Below the pieces are notes generated by a model. That model saw only the letters and a list, made by a program, of their open reading frames with translations. It had not been told where the DNA came from and searched no databases. From assembly GCA_024399035.1 (NCBI GenBank), contig JAKSID010000010.1:1-64000 (forward strand): DNA of 64,000 bases. Reading direction: 5' to 3'. The position numbers and the translations under genes are program-made. Numbering within the stretch: position 1 is the first letter of the stretch; each line of letters opens with the position of its first letter. This stretch comes from Fibrobacter sp. Lineage in GTDB: Bacteria; Fibrobacterota; Fibrobacteria; Fibrobacterales; Fibrobacteraceae. Of the stretch, positions 36,896 to 44,997 are shown piece after piece.

Positions 36896-38416
36896 TTAAA
36901 AATCTACGTCCTTCCAGCCCTCGGCACCAAAGCGCAAATCGCGTTCCACAAATTCCCAGATCAACAATTTTTTGCCCTTGAGAACCCCGGCCTTGCGAGC
37001 CATCTTTTCGCGCACCAAGGTGCTGGCGCCACCATCGCTAACAATGCTTGCCACCGGACGATTCATATTCTTTGCAAAGTGGGCAATCCAGCCTGCGTTC
37101 ACCGGAGCATCGGTCTGATAAATACGGCTAAAGCTGTCGCCTAGAATCAAAATCATGGACTTGCGGAAATCATCCTTGAAAGGGCTCACCACATGGCCCG
37201 TCACCTGTTGCGCCTTGAAAGTATTGAACTTGTTGAGGCCGCTCATCTCACCGATGTCGCCCATACGGTCGGCCACACTATCAGAAACAGAATACTTCAC
37301 ATTCTCCCTACCCAAGGTAACAACAGAATCCGCCATCATGCGACGTACCTTCTCAGAGATCAAGTTGGCAGCCAGTTCGGCACCACGGGGAGTCCAATGG
37401 GTATCGTCGTTCAAATAGAGGTTGCCAAGCCTTTCGTCAAACCACTTGGCATCCCAGAAAGGAGTGTAAAGGTCCACCGTATTGAAACCCAACTTGCTCA
37501 AGGAATCCAAAATCATCTTGCCATGACCGAACTTCGGGGACCCATCCTTCCCCAGCATGGCATCGGCACCTTCGCCAGTCAGGTATTCAGGATAAATACT
37601 GGGCTTGCCAGGAACAATCACCACAAGCAGTTCAACATCCTTAGCCTTCAGCTGGTCGCGGAAACGGGTAATGGCAGAAATCGGGTTATCCAGCTTTGCA
37701 GAACGAACATCCAAGGGAGACGGTTGCACAAGAAATTCTACATCCTGGCGGTAATAAAGCCAGCGGTCTTCTTCAGGATTGGATCCGCGAGCACCAAGCA
37801 CAACCTTTTCACCAGGATCGTCAAGCAGATTCCAAACCGCCAACTGGTACTTGGGGCGAACCGCCAGAACCAGGGCGTTTTCGTCTTCCACCTTCTTTTC
37901 GAAGGCTCGGATGTAACGGCTGGTCCAAACGCCATAGCGCTTCACATCCAAAAAAGCCTTTACCAAGGAGAAACCGCTAAACTCGGCAATCACAGCCTTC
38001 AATGCAGAATCCACCGCCGGGAAAGATTCCGGTTCGTCCTCAAGAGCTGACAGCAAAGTATCCGCAGATTTCAAAAGCTTATAGGCGGCTTCACTGCTAT
38101 CCAGTTCCGCGTAGGCATTCACAGTCAGGGCGGCAGATTCCAAGTCAGAAAGGGCACCGATGACCGGCTCCAGTGCGTCAGAAGCCTCGGCCCCACCCGC
38201 AATAGATTCGCGGGCATTTTCCCAACGAGCACGCAATGTATCGGAGGCCGCCGCCAACGTGGACTGGCGCTTGAAAGGCGTGTAAATCACGTCCTTGAAA
38301 ATATCCAAGCTGCGGAAACGCTTTTCGCCCTGCAGGTCCACCACCGTCTGCACCGTAAAGGGCAAAAGGAGCAAAAGGGCAAACACAACAATAATGGCAA
38401 TATAACGTTTCTGCAT
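36896..38416 (-). CDS. membrane-anchored AlgX/AlgJ-like SGNH hydrolase
   Basis: 506 residues. One N-terminal transmembrane anchor (about residues 6-24), a helical region to about 200, then an SGNH-type domain of the AlgX/AlgJ family: LLVVIVPGKPSIYPEYL, the catalytic-type motif LNDDTHWTPRGAEL and the nucleophile loop ILGDSFSR, ending LLIWEFVERDLRF. Relatives acetylate extracellular polysaccharide together with an MBOAT membrane protein. No MBOAT gene lies within the window, so the partner must be elsewhere. The ATG at 38416 was preferred to an upstream TTG. Confidence 0.85.
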   Translation of the reverse strand: MQKRYIAIIVVFALLLLLPFTVQTVVDLQGEKRFRSLDIFKDVIYTPFKRQSTLAAASDTLRARWENARESIAGGAEASDALEPVIGALSDLESAALTVNAYAELDSSEAAYKLLKSADTLLSALEDEPESFPAVDSALKAVIAEFSGFSLVKAFLDVKRYGVWTSRYIRAFEKKVEDENALVLAVRPKYQLAVWNLLDDPGEKVVLGARGSNPEEDRWLYYRQDVEFLVQPSPLDVRSAKLDNPISAITRFRDQLKAKDVELLVVIVPGKPSIYPEYLTGEGADAMLGKDGSPKFGHGKMILDSLSKLGFNTVDLYTPFWDAKWFDERLGNLYLNDDTHWTPRGAELAANLISEKVRRMMADSVVTLGRENVKYSVSDSVADRMGDIGEMSGLNKFNTFKAQQVTGHVVSPFKDDFRKSMILILGDSFSRIYQTDAPVNAGWIAHFAKNMNRPVASIVSDGGASTLVREKMARKAGVLKGKKLLIWEFVERDLRFGAEGWKDVDF

Positions 38417-38430
38417 ACGGAACAAATATA

Positions 38431-38466
38431 AAAAAAGCGGGCAACCTCAAGGGCAGTCCGCTTTTG
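38431..38466 (-). terminator. terminator after tRNA-Arg
   Basis: On the minus strand AAGCGGactGCCC...GGTTGCCCGCTTTTTTT forms a stem with an internal bulge followed by seven T, a few bases after the tRNA 3' end. Confidence 0.7.
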
Positions 38467-38469
38467 TAA

Positions 38470-38542
38470 TACTCGGTCCGCGACTCGAACGCGGAGCTAC
38501 TCCTTAGGAGGGAGTCGTTTTATCCTGTTAAACTAACCAAGC
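38470..38542 (-). tRNA. tRNA-Arg (anticodon CCU)
   Basis: 73 bases fold as a standard cloverleaf: acceptor GCTTGGT/ACCGAGT (two G-U pairs), D stem GTTT/AAAC, anticodon stem ACTCC/GGAGT with loop CTCCTAA (anticodon CCT), variable loop AGCT, T stem CCGCG/CGCGG with TTCGAGT loop, discriminator A. The CCA end is not encoded. It reads AGG codons. Confidence 0.95.
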
Positions 38543-38636
38543 AGCTACTTGGCAACGCCAAGGCGGGCGTAAATATAGTAAAAAACCAAACGAGAACCAT
38601 TACCTTGAACGGTATTATATACTAAATTTGGCGCAT

Positions 38637-40730
38637 ATGAAGAACTTTTACGTTACTACCCCGATTTACTATGTGAATGACGCGCCCCATATCGGTCATT
38701 CCTACACCACCGTCCTTGCAGACATTCTTACCCGCTTCCACAAGATTCTGGGCTATCAGACCTTCTTTTTGACCGGTACCGACGAACACGGTCAGAAGGT
38801 GCAGCGCGCTGCCGCCAAGCGTGAAGTAGATCCGCAGGCTCATGTGGACGAATACTACCATCACTTCGAAGATCTCTGGAAGAAGATGGGCATCTGCAAC
38901 GACTTCTTTATCCGTACCACCTACCCCGAACATAAGGCTTACGTTCAGGAATGCCTCCAGAAGCTCTGGGACAAGGGCGAAATCTATTCCAAGGAATACG
39001 AAGGTTGGTACTCTGTCGGTGAAGAACGTTTCTTCGGCGAAGACGAACTGGACGAAAACAAGTGCGACCCCATTAGCCACCGCCCGGTGGAATGGCTGAA
39101 GGAAAAGAACTACTTCTTCAAGATGAGCAAGTACCAGCAGCAGCTCATCGACCACTTGAACGCCAATCCCGACTGGATCGTTCCCGACTACCGTCGTAAC
39201 GAAATCCTGGGCTTCCTCCGTCAGCCGCTGAACGACCTTTGCATCAGCCGCCCGAAGGCTCGCCTCTCCTGGGGTATCCCTCTGCCTTTCGATGGCGACT
39301 ACGTGACCTACGTCTGGTTTGACGCACTCCTCAACTACGTCAGCGCCTCCACCGCTTTCCACAAGACTTTTGCTGACGGCACCCCCATCTGGCCCGCCAC
39401 CTACCACCTGATCGGTAAGGACATCCTCACCACTCATAGCGTGTACTGGCCCACTATGCTCATGGCTCTGGACATTCCTCTGCCCAAGCATATTCTGGCC
39501 CACGGCTGGTGGCTGGTGAACGGCGGCGAAAAGATGAGTAAGTCTGCCGGTAACGTCGTAAAGCCCATGGACTACATGGAAAAGTATGGCGACGACGCCT
39601 TCCGCTACTACCTGGCCCGTGAAATGGTGGTTGGCCAGGACGCAAACTTCACCCACGATTCCTTTGTCCGTCGCATTAACGCCGACTTGGCAAACGACCT
39701 GGGTAACGTTCTGAACCGCGTCCACAAGCTGGTTCTCACCAACTTCGAAGGCAAGCTCCCCGCAGCTGTCGTTATGGATGACGCCGCCAACGACGTGATG
39801 AACCTGGCCAAGAAGGTCATCGAAGACATTAAGCAGGACCTGCCCCAGGCTCGCCTGTCCCAGTCCATCGAAAACATCATGAGCCTTGTCCGTAGCATCA
39901 ACCGCTACTTCGAAATCAAGGCTCCCTGGAAGCTGGCCAAGGACCCGGCTCTCAAGGATGAACTGGCAACAGTTCTTTATGTGGCAGCCGAAGCCGTACG
40001 CCTCAGCCTCTGCATGCTATGGCCGGTAATCCCCACCAAGGCAGAAGAAGGCCTTGCAATGCTTGGCACCAAGTTCACTAGCGCCGAAGACCTGGTCTGG
40101 GGCCTGATGAAGGGTGGCGAAGCTTTCGGCGAAGGCAAGCCCCTGTTCCCCCGCATCGACGAAGAAGTGAAGCCCCAGCAGCAACAGCAGCAGGCCAAGC
40201 CCAAGCAGAACAAGCCCCTGACCGCAGCCGATGTTCCTGCCGCCATGGACCTCCGCGCCGCAAAGATCGTTGAAGTGGCTGACCATCCGGATGCAACATC
40301 CCTCTACGTTCTGAAGGTGGACGCAGGCGAAGGCGAACTCCGCACCGTTTGCTCCGGCCTCAAGGCTAGCTACGAAGCTTCTGAACTGAAGGACCGCATG
40401 ATTCTTTTGTTCGCAAACCTGAAGCCCGCTCCGCTCCGCGGCATCATGAGCGCAGGCATGCTCTTCGCTGGCGACCTAGAACCGGAAACCCACAAGTGCC
40501 GCCTGGTGGCAGTACCGGAAGGTGCAAAGCCCGGTGACCGCGCCTTGTTCAAGGGCGTAGAACCTTCTGAACCGCGCGAACTGAAGCTGAAGGATTTCGA
40601 CAAGATCGCACTCTCCGTCAAGGGTGGCCTGGTGTTCTGCACCGCAGGCGAAGGTGCCGCCCCCATCGCGCTGGAAATCGGCGGCAAGGCCGTGACCTGC
40701 GACGTGCCCGAAGGCAACGGAGTGCATTAA
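38637..40730 (+). CDS. metG: methionyl-tRNA synthetase
   Basis: 697 residues. Charges tRNA-Met. Class I motifs: PHIGH (residues 17-21) and KMSKS in GGEKMSKSAGNVV. The knuckle region reads GWYSVGEERFFGEDEL, so the usual zinc cysteines are missing (a zinc-free form is known in other bacteria). The C-terminal EMAP-like tRNA-binding/dimerisation domain starts near residue 535 (MDLRAAKIVEVADHPDA) after a Gln-rich linker. The ATG at 38637 was preferred to a TTG three codons upstream. Confidence 0.97.
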   Translation: MKNFYVTTPIYYVNDAPHIGHSYTTVLADILTRFHKILGYQTFFLTGTDEHGQKVQRAAAKREVDPQAHVDEYYHHFEDLWKKMGICNDFFIRTTYPEHKAYVQECLQKLWDKGEIYSKEYEGWYSVGEERFFGEDELDENKCDPISHRPVEWLKEKNYFFKMSKYQQQLIDHLNANPDWIVPDYRRNEILGFLRQPLNDLCISRPKARLSWGIPLPFDGDYVTYVWFDALLNYVSASTAFHKTFADGTPIWPATYHLIGKDILTTHSVYWPTMLMALDIPLPKHILAHGWWLVNGGEKMSKSAGNVVKPMDYMEKYGDDAFRYYLAREMVVGQDANFTHDSFVRRINADLANDLGNVLNRVHKLVLTNFEGKLPAAVVMDDAANDVMNLAKKVIEDIKQDLPQARLSQSIENIMSLVRSINRYFEIKAPWKLAKDPALKDELATVLYVAAEAVRLSLCMLWPVIPTKAEEGLAMLGTKFTSAEDLVWGLMKGGEAFGEGKPLFPRIDEEVKPQQQQQQAKPKQNKPLTAADVPAAMDLRAAKIVEVADHPDATSLYVLKVDAGEGELRTVCSGLKASYEASELKDRMILLFANLKPAPLRGIMSAGMLFAGDLEPETHKCRLVAVPEGAKPGDRALFKGVEPSEPRELKLKDFDKIALSVKGGLVFCTAGEGAAPIALEIGGKAVTCDVPEGNGVH

Positions 40731-40736
40731 CGCTAG

Positions 40737-40756
40737 ATTCTCGCCTTCGCGAGAAT
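40737..40756. repeat. ATTCTCGC hairpin repeat
   Basis: ATTCTCGC-cttc-GCGAGAAT perfect 8-bp hairpin followed by GACAATTC, six bases after the metG stop. It resembles the ends of the other short palindromic repeats (…ATGAC). Confidence 0.5.
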
Positions 40757-40764
40757 GACAATTC

Positions 40765-40800
40765 AAAAAAGGCCCGCTTCAAAGCGGGTCATTTTTTTTC
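40765..40800. terminator. bidirectional terminator
   Basis: AAAAAAGGCCCGCTT-caaa-GCGGGTCATTTTTTTT between convergent metG and the next gene; A-run left, T-run right. Confidence 0.85.
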
Positions 40801-40808
40801 GATTCAGA

Positions 40809-41369
40809 TTACTCTGAGCAACTCGCATCAAGATGACACAAAGCCCCCGCCGCCATAAAAGGCGCTGCTTTCAACATCACACGAAAAGCGGTCCTCCGCT
40901 CTCGATCCCTGTCCTTTTCGAGAGGATCACGCCTGTCCTTTTTGCGTTCCTTCATTTTCTGTTCACGGTCCCAGCTTTCTTCCGTAATGGGACAATCGTC
41001 GGTACAGCTAATCTCTTTTACGGGCTTCTGCACAGCCTCTGGGATTTCGGGAATCCAGCAGTAGCGCTTTTCCTTTTTCTTTTTGCGTCCCTGGACAACG
41101 GTCGTCTTGCAATACATGGCAAGAGAGTCTTTGCCTACATAAAATTTCGTGGCACCAACCGTATCGTCCGCGGCAACATTAAATCCAAGGCCAAAGCTTT
41201 GTGACTCGACGATTTGAGGATTCTTGTCGTAACGGATAGGCCCATCAAAGTTTGGATTCACCAATGAATCCGACTGAACCGGCCTCAGCACAAGCTGAGC
41301 ATGGCTATTCATGGCAAAGCAGAACAGGCCCGCAAATAAACCAAGGAATTTAAAGGAAGAACATTTCAT
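40809..41369 (-). CDS. exported protein of unknown function
   Basis: 186 residues. Signal peptide MKCSSFKFLGLFAGLFCFAMNSHA with cleavage after AHA-type residues. The mature part has a probable folded region to about 110 with Cys pairs (YCKTTVVQ, RYCWIPEIPE, ISCTDDCP), then an extremely charged stretch of Arg/Lys/Asp/Glu (about 130-160) and a hydrophobic, Cys-ending tail. No family recognised. The charged stretch may be a linker to an envelope partner, which is a guess. Confidence 0.65.
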   Translation of the reverse strand: MKCSSFKFLGLFAGLFCFAMNSHAQLVLRPVQSDSLVNPNFDGPIRYDKNPQIVESQSFGLGFNVAADDTVGATKFYVGKDSLAMYCKTTVVQGRKKKKEKRYCWIPEIPEAVQKPVKEISCTDDCPITEESWDREQKMKERKKDRRDPLEKDRDRERRTAFRVMLKAAPFMAAGALCHLDASCSE

Positions 41370-41475
41370 AAGCTAACCCCGACAGGAATAATATAGGCAT
41401 TTTTTTCGAATACGGAATTGCGATTCGTCGGAACAAAATCTACTTTCGTCAAGGAATTCAACTGACGAGCAATTT

Positions 41476-41856
41476 ATGAACCTTACACAAGTACACCACA
41501 TCGCTATCATCGGCAGTAATTACGAGAAATCCAAGCATTTTTATGTGGACCTTCTGGGATTTAAAATTATCCGCGAGAATTACCGTGCAGAACGAGGAGA
41601 TTACAAGATCGACCTGCAGTTAAACGGCATGGAGCTGGAACTGTTCATCATTCCAGGAAGACCGCCCCGCCCAAGTTACCCCGAAGCAAACGGCCTTCGT
41701 CACCTGGCATTCCGTGTAGAATCTGTGGATGCAACGGTCACAGAGCTGAACGCTATGGGAATCGCAACGGAACCTGTCCGCATTGACGACTACACCGGCA
41801 AGAAGATGACATTCTTCAGCGATCCCGACGGATTGCCCCTGGAAATTCACGAATAA
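41476..41856 (+). CDS. VOC family protein, YaeR/GloA2-like
   Basis: 126 residues. Very close to the YaeR type of the glyoxalase fold: HHIAIIGSNYEKSKHFYVDLLGF, ENYRAERGDYKIDLQLNG, ELFIIPGRPPRPSYPEA, GLRHLAFRVE, PVRIDDYTGKKMTFFSDPDG and LPLEIHE. Metal ligands (His8, Glu54, His73, Glu123 by position) are all present. The substrate of YaeR proteins is not settled; a glyoxalase-like role is possible. It is the first of three closely spaced plus-strand genes. Confidence 0.9.
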   Translation: MNLTQVHHIAIIGSNYEKSKHFYVDLLGFKIIRENYRAERGDYKIDLQLNGMELELFIIPGRPPRPSYPEANGLRHLAFRVESVDATVTELNAMGIATEPVRIDDYTGKKMTFFSDPDGLPLEIHE

Positions 41857-41876
41857 AATCTATCTTTGGCATTGTT

Positions 41877-42542
41877 ATGAGTCAGGATAATTTTGATATT
41901 GGTGCCAAGCGGGACCCCTTTTCCCCGTTGGTAGTCATTGCCGGCCTGATGGTGGCCTGCTACCTTACCTCCAACGTCATGGCAGTCAAGTTGCTGTCTG
42001 TAGCGGGCATAACCGTTTTCGACGCAGGAACCATTACTTTCCCCCTGGCCTATATGCTTGGGGACGTGCTTACCGAAATCTGGGGTTTCAAGACTGCACG
42101 TAAGGTCATCTGGCTCACGTTCTTCTGCCAGGTTTTCATGGCCACGTTCACCTTCATCGGAACGGCGCTCCCCTACCCCGACTTTACGGAAGAAACCGCC
42201 AGCGCCTACTCCACCATTTTCAGTTTTGTGCCCCGCATTACTGTGGCCTCCCTGGTGGCATTCCTGTTGGGCGAACTGACTAACGCCTGGACCATGGTGA
42301 AGATCCGCGAAAAGACCGGACGCAAGTTGCTTTGGGTCCGCACCATCGGCTCCTCCGTCATTGGCTACATCGTGGACACCAGCATCTTTGTGCTGATCGC
42401 CTTTGCTGGCACGGTGCCCACAAACGACCTAATCAGCATGATTGTGGTGCAGTTCCCGGGAAAACTAGCCATTGAGGCCATCTGCGCAACTCCCATCGCC
42501 TACGCCCTCATTAACAGCCTTCGCAAGCGCTTTGAGGCATAA
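41877..42542 (+). CDS. queuosine precursor transporter (YhhQ family)
   Basis: 221 residues, six transmembrane segments. Family features: ACYLTSNVMAVKLLSV with the conserved Asn, GTITFPLAYMLGDVLTEIWGFKTAR, and GSSVIGYIVDTSIFVLIAF (quoted in parts). YhhQ proteins import preQ0/preQ1 for queuosine in tRNA. It begins 20 bases after the VOC gene and is followed after two bases by a Nudix gene. Confidence 0.92.
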   Translation: MSQDNFDIGAKRDPFSPLVVIAGLMVACYLTSNVMAVKLLSVAGITVFDAGTITFPLAYMLGDVLTEIWGFKTARKVIWLTFFCQVFMATFTFIGTALPYPDFTEETASAYSTIFSFVPRITVASLVAFLLGELTNAWTMVKIREKTGRKLLWVRTIGSSVIGYIVDTSIFVLIAFAGTVPTNDLISMIVVQFPGKLAIEAICATPIAYALINSLRKRFEA

Positions 42543-42544
42543 TT

Positions 42545-43030
42545 ATGCTAAACACCACCCTCTGCTACATCGAGCAAGACGACAAATACTTGCTCCTCCA
42601 TCGAGTCAAGAAGAAGAACGACATCAATAAGGACAAGTGGATTGGCATTGGTGGCAAGTTCGAGGAGTGGGAATCCCCCGAAGACTGCATCAAGCGCGAA
42701 GCCCTGGAAGAGACCGGCCTTACCCTCATCAAGCCCAAGTACCGCGGCATCGTCACCTTCATCAGCGATGGCATGGACCAGACTGAATTCATGCACCTGT
42801 TCACCGCTACGGAATGGACCGGCAGCATCAAGGAATGTGACGAAGGCAACCTGGAATGGGTTCCCAAGGCGGACGTGGCAAAACTCCCCCACTGGGACGG
42901 CGACCTGATTTTCCTGGCACTGCTGGAACGTGGCGAGCCCTTCTTTAGCCTGAAGCTCACCTACAAGGGTAGTACCCTGACAGAAGCCCTCTTGAACGAG
43001 GAACCTGTCCGCTGGCAGGATTTCGTATAA
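42545..43030 (+). CDS. Nudix hydrolase, MutT/8-oxo-dGTPase-like
   Basis: 161 residues. A perfect Nudix box, G(x5)E(x7)REALEETGL, spans residues 37-59 (begins GGKFEEWESPEDC). The N-terminus MLNTTLCYIEQDDKYLLLHR and the IGIGGKFEEWE region resemble the MutT/MTH1-like 8-oxo-dGTP hydrolases of low-GC bacteria. Probable nucleotide-pool cleaning; exact substrate uncertain. Confidence 0.88.
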   Translation: MLNTTLCYIEQDDKYLLLHRVKKKNDINKDKWIGIGGKFEEWESPEDCIKREALEETGLTLIKPKYRGIVTFISDGMDQTEFMHLFTATEWTGSIKECDEGNLEWVPKADVAKLPHWDGDLIFLALLERGEPFFSLKLTYKGSTLTEALLNEEPVRWQDFV

Positions 43031-43060
43031 AAGAGTACAATTTTGATTTTTTGGGTCAGA

Positions 43061-43094
43061 AAGTTCCGTTTTAATAAAAACGGGACTTTTTTTT
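43061..43094 (+). terminator. rho-independent terminator after Nudix gene
   Basis: GTTCCGTTTT-aata-AAAACGGGAC, one G-U pair, followed by eight T. Confidence 0.8.
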
Positions 43095-43129
43095 AATAAA
43101 AAAAAGTTTCCCGCCTAGCGAAAAACATG

Positions 43130-43224
43130 TTTTCAAGGGTTTGTTAAATGTATCTTAAGAGTACTCCAAACCAACCTCCAGGCCAGACGTAGGTTCCCTG
43201 AAATACCTTGTCTGGCCTTTTTTG
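43130..43224 (+). ncRNA. possible short transcript with its own terminator
   Basis: After the Nudix terminator a second strong plus-strand terminator occurs (AGGCCAGAC 43180-43188 with GTCTGGCCT 43210-43218, then TTTTTTG) with no open frame between the two. A weak -10-like TATCTT lies at 43151-43156. A small RNA of about 60 bases would fit, but the promoter evidence is poor. The hairpin could also act as a spare terminator. Confidence 0.3.
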
Positions 43225-43240
43225 TAGGTTTGAAGTCTTG

Positions 43241-43756
43241 CTACCACTTGGCTAGGGCGTTGGTGATAATCAGGTCCTGGAGTTTTTCGATGGCACGGGC
43301 CTGGCCATGACGGTCTTCGGTTTCATTAGCCTGCACATCGTAGACACCTTCCGCAGAAAGGCTCTTGGACTCGTAAATAATACGTTCCTTCACGTTATCG
43401 TAGAACTTTACGGCCACGCGAATAGTCACGCGGTAAGTTTCCACATCGCTATTGCTGTTATAGTTTTCGGGCTTGTTGGTATAGCTCAGCAAGGTAATGG
43501 TAAAATCGGAATTGGCATCACCGTTCACAATGCGAACGCCACCGGCATTCTTCTTGAACATATCGACAACTCCGGTACGGATATCGTTTGCAAGCACGGC
43601 ATCCATGATTTTATCGTCGACCTCATGAATATTTACCGTTTTGATGTGACTCGGCAAAGTACTGGCCGTAAAGCTGTAGCAGCCAGACAAAGCGCAAACA
43701 ACCAAAGCCAACAAGGCGGTCCATAAAGCTTGTGATGTTCTCAACGATTTCAGCAT
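43241..43756 (-). CDS. lptE: LptE-like lipopolysaccharide-assembly lipoprotein
   Basis: 171 residues. Lipoprotein signal ending LSGC (Cys26). The mature start YSFTASTLPSHIKTVNIHEVDD matches the LptE start pattern (GYSF...lP.hikTv.I). The middle has strands such as DFTITLLSYTNKPE and YRVTIRVAVKFYD; the end is a helix (ARAIEKLQDLIITNALAKW). LptE plugs the LptD barrel in the outer membrane. Monocistronic here. Confidence 0.85.
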   Translation of the reverse strand: MLKSLRTSQALWTALLALVVCALSGCYSFTASTLPSHIKTVNIHEVDDKIMDAVLANDIRTGVVDMFKKNAGGVRIVNGDANSDFTITLLSYTNKPENYNSNSDVETYRVTIRVAVKFYDNVKERIIYESKSLSAEGVYDVQANETEDRHGQARAIEKLQDLIITNALAKW

Positions 43757-43827
43757 ACCTAAATACTAGAAAATTTAAGTTCCCACGATTTATGTTTATA
43801 TTATGAGTACTAGAAAAAAAGGTTTAT

Positions 43828-44844
43828 ATGGGAAGACTTTTCACTTTTGTTAGCATGGCAGCCGCTCTGGCAATCAACGCTCAAGCAGTAACCAAGGTGG
43901 CCTGCGTCGGAAACAGCATTACCGAAGGCTACGGCATCTGGGACAAGAAAAAATACCCAGAGCACCTACAAGATATGCTGGGCAGCGACTACAAAGTGGA
44001 AAACTTCGGTCATTCTAGCCAGATGTTCCACAAGGCATCTAGTCAATCCTACTGGAACTCGCCTAAATTCAATGCCGCCTACGAATTCGCGCCAGATATT
44101 GTGGTCATTGAACTGGGAACAAACGACAGTAAATATTTTTACGATGGTCAAGGAAGTTCTTCCGGCTACAACTACATGTACAATCCCAGCTACAAGGATG
44201 AAATGTACAAGGACTACGAAGCCCTTATAGATACTTTCGCGCACCAGCCGCAAGCCCCAAGAATTATCGCCACTTTACAACCCTACGCACAAAATGTTGA
44301 ATGGGGAATTGTCGATACGGCAATCGTTAACCAAATCAATCCATTGATCAAGGAAGTGGCCACCAAGAAAGGTGTTGCCATCATAGACTTGCATTCTCAA
44401 TTTAACAAGTTGGAATGGTTGCTAGACGATGCGGTCCACCCTAATGAAACAGGAGCCAAGGAACTGGCCCAGATCATAGCCAACGCAATCCAGGGGAAAA
44501 TAACAGACGTCATCCCCGCGGAATCCAGTTCTTCTGCCAAGCCCGATGTTTCAAGTTCCTCTGGAATTCCGCTAGAATCAAGTTCTTCAAGCGTAACCAT
44601 TGCGGAAAGTTCCTCGGCAACAGAACATGTGGTTGCAACATCAGCTGGACTCGTCCCTACCATCGCAACAAGCGGAATGAATATCCTGGTAAGGAATTTT
44701 TCCGGAAGCGTTGAAATTTTTGATATGAACGGGAACCTTGTAAAGCTGGTTCGCGCCCTCGGCACGACGACTGTACCCATGGGCAACGCTGGTGCATACA
44801 TAATAAAAGCAGGCCCCTCCGTACATAGAGTCCTGCTTAAATAG
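43828..44844 (+). CDS. secreted SGNH/GDSL esterase with Ser-rich linker
   Basis: 338 residues. Signal peptide to about residue 20. SGNH domain: block I VGNSITEGYG (nucleophile Ser), block III ELGTNDSKYF, and block V DDAVHPNETG with the Asp-x-x-His pair. A poly-Ser linker follows (about 230-265, SSSS runs), then a C-terminal module (GSVEIFDMNGNLVKLV ... AYIIKAG ... HRVLLK) like those on other secreted Fibrobacter enzymes. Likely a carbohydrate esterase acting on plant polymers outside the cell; the substrate is not readable. Confidence 0.85.
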   Translation: MGRLFTFVSMAAALAINAQAVTKVACVGNSITEGYGIWDKKKYPEHLQDMLGSDYKVENFGHSSQMFHKASSQSYWNSPKFNAAYEFAPDIVVIELGTNDSKYFYDGQGSSSGYNYMYNPSYKDEMYKDYEALIDTFAHQPQAPRIIATLQPYAQNVEWGIVDTAIVNQINPLIKEVATKKGVAIIDLHSQFNKLEWLLDDAVHPNETGAKELAQIIANAIQGKITDVIPAESSSSAKPDVSSSSGIPLESSSSSVTIAESSSATEHVVATSAGLVPTIATSGMNILVRNFSGSVEIFDMNGNLVKLVRALGTTTVPMGNAGAYIIKAGPSVHRVLLK

Positions 44845-44845
44845 A

Positions 44846-44990
44846 AGATCCCGGGTCAAGCCCGGGATGACATTATGCAGCCCAATCGGGATGACATTAT
44901 GCAGCCCAATCGGGATGACTTGTGCAGCCCAATCGGGATGACTTGTGCAGCCCAATCGGGATGACTTGTGCAGCCCAATCGGGATGACTT
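44846..44990. repeat. GGGATGAC palindrome expanded into a five-copy tandem array
   Basis: AGATCCCGGGTCAAGCCCGGGATGAC followed by five copies of GCAGCCCAATCGGGATGAC starting at 44877, 44901, 44924, 44947 and 44970 (periods 24, 23, 23, 23). It sits between two convergent esterase genes. There are no variable spacers, so it is not a CRISPR. Confidence 0.9.
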
Positions 44991-44997
44991 GTGCCGG

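Noticed and set aside
44877-44990. Tandem 23-24 base repeats as a possible CRISPR
   Set aside because: Units are contiguous with no unique spacers and no cas genes nearby.
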